A DNA stretch of 64,000 bases, taken from the NCBI GenBank assembly GCA_963693285.1, contig OY848919.1, positions 8,055,461-8,119,460 on the forward strand, given 5' to 3'. The notes beneath the pieces were generated by a model that worked only from the letters and a program-made list of their open reading frames with translations, did not search any database and was not told where the DNA came from. Of the stretch, positions 60,401-64,000 are shown piece after piece. The DNA comes from Xestospongia muta (Eukaryota; Porifera; Demospongiae; Haplosclerida; Petrosiidae). A program made the translations under genes and the position numbers. How positions within the stretch are numbered: position 1 is the stretch's first letter; each line of letters opens with the position of its first letter.

Positions 60401-63400
60401 TCTAAATAGGTTAAAACTCTAAAATAAAGAGTTTAGAGCTTTTTGAAAGTTAAAAAAGATTAGAAATTAACTGTGAAAACTGGTTAAATAAGCTGATCTA
60501 AAGAGTTTAGTAAGTTTATCAGTCTTATATATACTAATAAAGTAGTCTAAATAGGTTAAAACTCTAAAATAAAGAGTTTAGAGCTTTTTGAAAGTTAAAA
60601 TAGATTAGAAATTAACTGTGAAAACTGGTTAAATAAGCTGATCTAAAGAGTTTAGTAAGGTTATTAGTCTTAAATATACTAATAAAGTAGTCTAAACAGT
60701 TTAAAACACTAAAATAAAGAGTTTAGAGCTTTTTGAAAGTTAAAAAAGATTAGAAATTAACTGTGAAAACTGGTTAAATAAGCTGATCTAAAGAGTTTAG
60801 TAAGTTTATCTGTCTTAAATATACTAATAAAGTAGTGTAAATAGGTTAAAACTCTAAAATAAAGAGTTTAGTGCTTTTTCAAAAGATAAAAAAGATTAGA
60901 AATTAACTGTGAAAACTGGTTAAATAAGCTGATCTAAAGAGTTAGTAAGTTTATCACTCTTAAATATACTAATAAAGTAGTCTAAATAGGTTAAAACTCT
61001 AAAATAAAGAGTTTAGAGCTTTTTGAAAGTTAAAAAAGATTAGAAATTAACTGTGAAAACTGGTTAAATAAGCTGATCTAAAGAGTTTAGTAAGTTTATC
61101 AGTCTTAAATATACTAATAAAGTAGTCTAAATACGTTTAAACTCTAAAAGAAAGAGTTTAGAGCTTTTTGAAAGTTAAAAAAGATTAGAAATTAACTGTG
61201 AAAACTGGTTAAATAAGCTGATCTAAAGAGTTTAGTAAGTTTATCTGTCTTAAATATACTAATAAAGTAGTCTAAATGGGTTAAAACTCTAAAATAAAGA
61301 GTTTAGAGCTTTTTGAAAGTTAAAAAAGATTAGAAATTAACTGTGAAAACTGGTTAAATAAGCTGATCTAAAGAGTTTAGTAAGTTTATCTGTCTTAAAT
61401 ATACTAATAAAGTAGTCTAAATAGGTTAAAACTCTAAAATAAAGAGTTTAGAGCTTTTTGAAAGTTAAAAAAGATTACAAATTAACTGTGAATTGTGGTT
61501 AAATAAGCTGATCTAAAGAGTTTAGTAAGTTTATCTGTCTTAAATATAGTAATAAAGTAGTCTAAATATGTTTAAATTCTAAAATAAAGAGTTTAGAGCT
61601 TTTTGAAAGTTAAAAAAGATTAAAAATTAATTGTGAAAACTGGTTAAATAAGCTGATCTATAGAGTTTAGTTAGTTTATCAGTCTTAAATATACTAATAA
61701 AGTAGTCTAGTCTAAATAGGTTAAAACTATAAAATAAAGGGTTTAGAGCTTTTTCAGAGTTAAAAAAGATTAGAAATTAACTGTGAAAACTGGTTAAATA
61801 AGCTGATCTAAAGAGTTTAGTAAGTTTATCTATCTTAAATATACTAATAAAGTAGTCTAAATAGGTTAAAACTCTAAAAAAAGAGTTTAGAGCTTTTTGA
61901 AAGTTAAAAAAGATTAAAAATTAACTGTTAAAACTGGTTAAATAAGCTGATCTAAAGAGTTTAGTAAGTTTATCTGTCTTATATACACTAATAAAGTAGT
62001 CTAAATAGGTTAAAACTCTAAAATGAACAGTATAGAGCTTCTTGGAAGTTAAAAAATATTAGAAAATAACAGTGAAAACTGGTTAAATAAGCTGATCTAA
62101 AGAGTTTAGTAAGTTTATCTGTCTTAAATATACTAATAAAGTAGTCTAAATAGTTTAAAACTCTAAAATAAAGAGTTTAGAGCTTTTTGAAAGTTAAAAA
62201 AGATTAGAAATTGACTGTGAAAACTGGCTAATAAGCTGATCTAAAGAGTTTAGTAAGTTTATCAGTCTTAAATATACTAATAAAGTAGTCTAAATAGATT
62301 AAAACTCTAAAATAAAGAGTTTAGAGCTTTTTGAAAGTTAAAAAAGATTAGAAATTAACTGTGAAAACAGGTTAAATAAGCTGATCTAAAGAGTTTAGTA
62401 AGTTTATCTGTCTTATCTATACTAATAAAGTAGTCTAAATAGGTTAAAACTCTAAAATAAAGAGTTTAGAGCTTTTTGAAAGTTAAAAAAGATGAGAAAT
62501 TAACTGTGAAAACTGGTTAGATAAGCTGATCTAAGGAGTTTAGTAAGTTTATCAGTCTTAAATATACTAATAAAGTAGTCTAAATAGGTTTAAACTCTAA
62601 AATAAAGAGTTTAGAGCTTTTTGAAAGTTAAAAAAGATTAGAAATTAACTGTGAAAACTGGTTAAATAAGCTGATCTAAAGAGTTTAGTAAGTTTATCTG
62701 TCTTAAATATACTAATGAAGTAGTCTAAATAGGTTAAAACTCTAAAATAAAAAGTTTAGAGCTTTTTGAAAGTTAAAAAAGATTAGAAATTAACTGTGAA
62801 AACTGGTTAAATAAGCTGATCTAAAGAGTTTAGTAAGTTTATCAGTCTTAAATATACTAATAAAGTAGTCTAAATAGGTTAAAACTCTAAAATAAAGAGT
62901 TTAGAGCTTTTTGAAAGTTAAAAAAGATGAGAAATTAACTGTGAAAACTGGTTAAATAAGCTGATCTAAAGAGTTTAGTAAGTTTATCTGTCTTAAATAT
63001 ACTAATAAAGTAGTCTAAATAGGTTAAAACTCTAAAATAAAGAGTTTAGAGCTTTTTGAAAGTTAAAAAAGATTAGAAATTAACTGTGAAAACTGGTTAA
63101 ATAAGCTGATCTAAAGAGTTTAGTAAGTTTATCTGTCTTAAATATACTAATAAAGTAGTCTAAATAGGTTTAAATTCTAAAATAAAGAGTTTAGAGCTTT
63201 TTGAAAGTTAAAAAAGATTAAAAATTAACTGTGAAAACTGGTTAAATAAGCTGATCTATAGAGTTTAGTTAGTTTTTCAGTCTTAAATATACTAATAAAG
63301 TAGTCTAAATAGGTTAAAACTCTAAAATTAAGGGTTTAGAGCTTTTTGAAAGTTAAAAAAGATTAGAAAATAACTGTGAAAACTGGTTAAATAAGCTGAT

Positions 63401-64000
63401 CTAAAGAGTTTAGTAAGTTTATCTATCTTCAATATACTAATAAAGTAGTCTAAATACGTTAAAACTCTAAAATAAAGAGTTTAGAGCTTTTTGAAAGTTA
63501 AAAAAGATTAGAAATTAACTGTGAAACTGGTTAAATAAGCTGATCTAAAGAGTTTAGTAAGTTTATCTATCTTCAATATACTAATAAAGTAGTCTAAATA
63601 CGTTAAAACTCTAAAATAAAGAGTTTAGAGCTTTTTGAAAGTTAAAAAAGATTAGAAATTAACTGTGAAAACTGGTTAAATAAGCTGATCTAAAGAGTTT
63701 AGTAAGTTTATCTGTCTTATCTATACTAATAAAGTAGTCTAAATAGGTTAAAACTCTAAAATAAAGAGTTTAGAGCTTTTTGAAAGTTAAAAAAGATGAG
63801 AAATTAACTGTGAAAACTGGTTAGATAAGCTGATCTAAAGAGTTTAGTAAGTTTATCAGTCTTAAATATACTAATAAAGTAGTCTAAATAGGTTTAAACT
63901 CTAAAATAAAGAGTTTAGAGCTTTTTGAAAGTTAAAAAAGATTACAAATTAACTGTGAAAACTGGTTAAATAAGCTGATCTAAAGAGTTTATTAAGTTTA
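54439..64000 (+). repeat. 145-bp satellite, block F4 (forward, most homogeneous; continues past the window)
   Basis: About 66 near-identical monomers. They are organised in longer direct repeats: markers AAAATGAACAG at 57,667 and 62,020, and CTTATCTATAC at 58,061 and 62,412, are about 4.35 kb apart (30 monomers). Local 4-monomer (58,133 and 58,713) and 3-monomer (59,384 and 59,818) duplications are nested inside. The array runs off the right end. Confidence 0.93.

Noticed and set aside
23201..64000. Satellite monomer as a tRNA, 5S rRNA or other RNA gene array
   Set aside because: The monomer is extremely AT-rich, with no A/B box, cloverleaf or 5S internal promoter, and a run-length pattern unlike structured RNA genes.
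23201..64000. CENP-B-box-like motif in the satellite
   Set aside because: The consensus monomer contains no CG-containing motif of the needed form; any centromere role must rest on other evidence.

Overview
The window looks like accessory, repeat-dominated DNA from an invertebrate animal genome. It is very AT-rich and has GT..AG splice-like signals with short (about 78 bp) introns. It carries Ty3/gypsy, PIF/Harbinger and Tc1/mariner-type (DDE_3) transposons and a huge satellite array, with no bacterial operon features. The short introns and element mix would fit a sponge or a similar early-branching metazoan, but I cannot fix the species. No host gene of a family I recognise is present, and I see no rRNA or tRNA gene.

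Region 1 (1-18.5 kb) is a nested, tandemly duplicated block. The segment at about 1.4-8.66 kb is repeated at about 11.2-17.4 kb, and a third partial copy of its right end lies at 17.4-18.4 kb. Each full copy has a broken gypsy integrase with a very short LTR, then an unassigned AT-rich stretch with a 124-bp tandem duplication. Next comes a remarkable array of 60-bp exon-like units separated by about 78-bp intron-like spacers, bracketed by inverted 15-bp-repeat arms. Another AT-rich stretch follows. A different gypsy fragment (8.93-10.5 kb: RT end, RNase H, integrase, PPT, LTR) lies between the copies. A 0.4-0.5 kb interspersed module recurs about nine times around these pieces.

The exon-like arrays are the best candidate for something undescribed. 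There are 12 units in array 1 and 10 in array 2. Eighteen intact units differ at seven nucleotide positions, all third codon positions of one frame, and all 18 encode the same 20-residue peptide. Both arrays end in a conserved variant unit with an early in-frame stop. This looks like selection on a repeated peptide made from symmetric phase-0 micro-exons.

Region 2 (18.5-23.2 kb) holds a longer but dead gypsy element (5' LTR, gag with zinc knuckle, protease, RT, RNase H, integrase). It is cut off in its integrase and abuts a broken PIF/Harbinger element with a coiled-coil remnant on + and a transposase on -.

Region 3 (23.2-64 kb) is about 39 kb of a 145-bp satellite, roughly 265-270 monomers, interrupted at 23,586-25,546 by a mariner-like element with terminal inverted repeats and a TA target duplication. 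The satellite changes strand six times. The two F-to-R junctions at 43,281 and 49,876 match each other, as do the two R-to-F junctions at 46,972-46,980 and 54,430-54,438. Inverted blocks have therefore been amplified as multi-kilobase higher-order units. The last 8 kb also carries a direct higher-order repeat of about 4.35 kb (about 30 monomers). Monomers are most divergent next to the transposon-rich flank and most uniform towards the right edge. This is the expected picture of a satellite border passing into a homogenised core, possibly pericentromeric or centromeric (inference).
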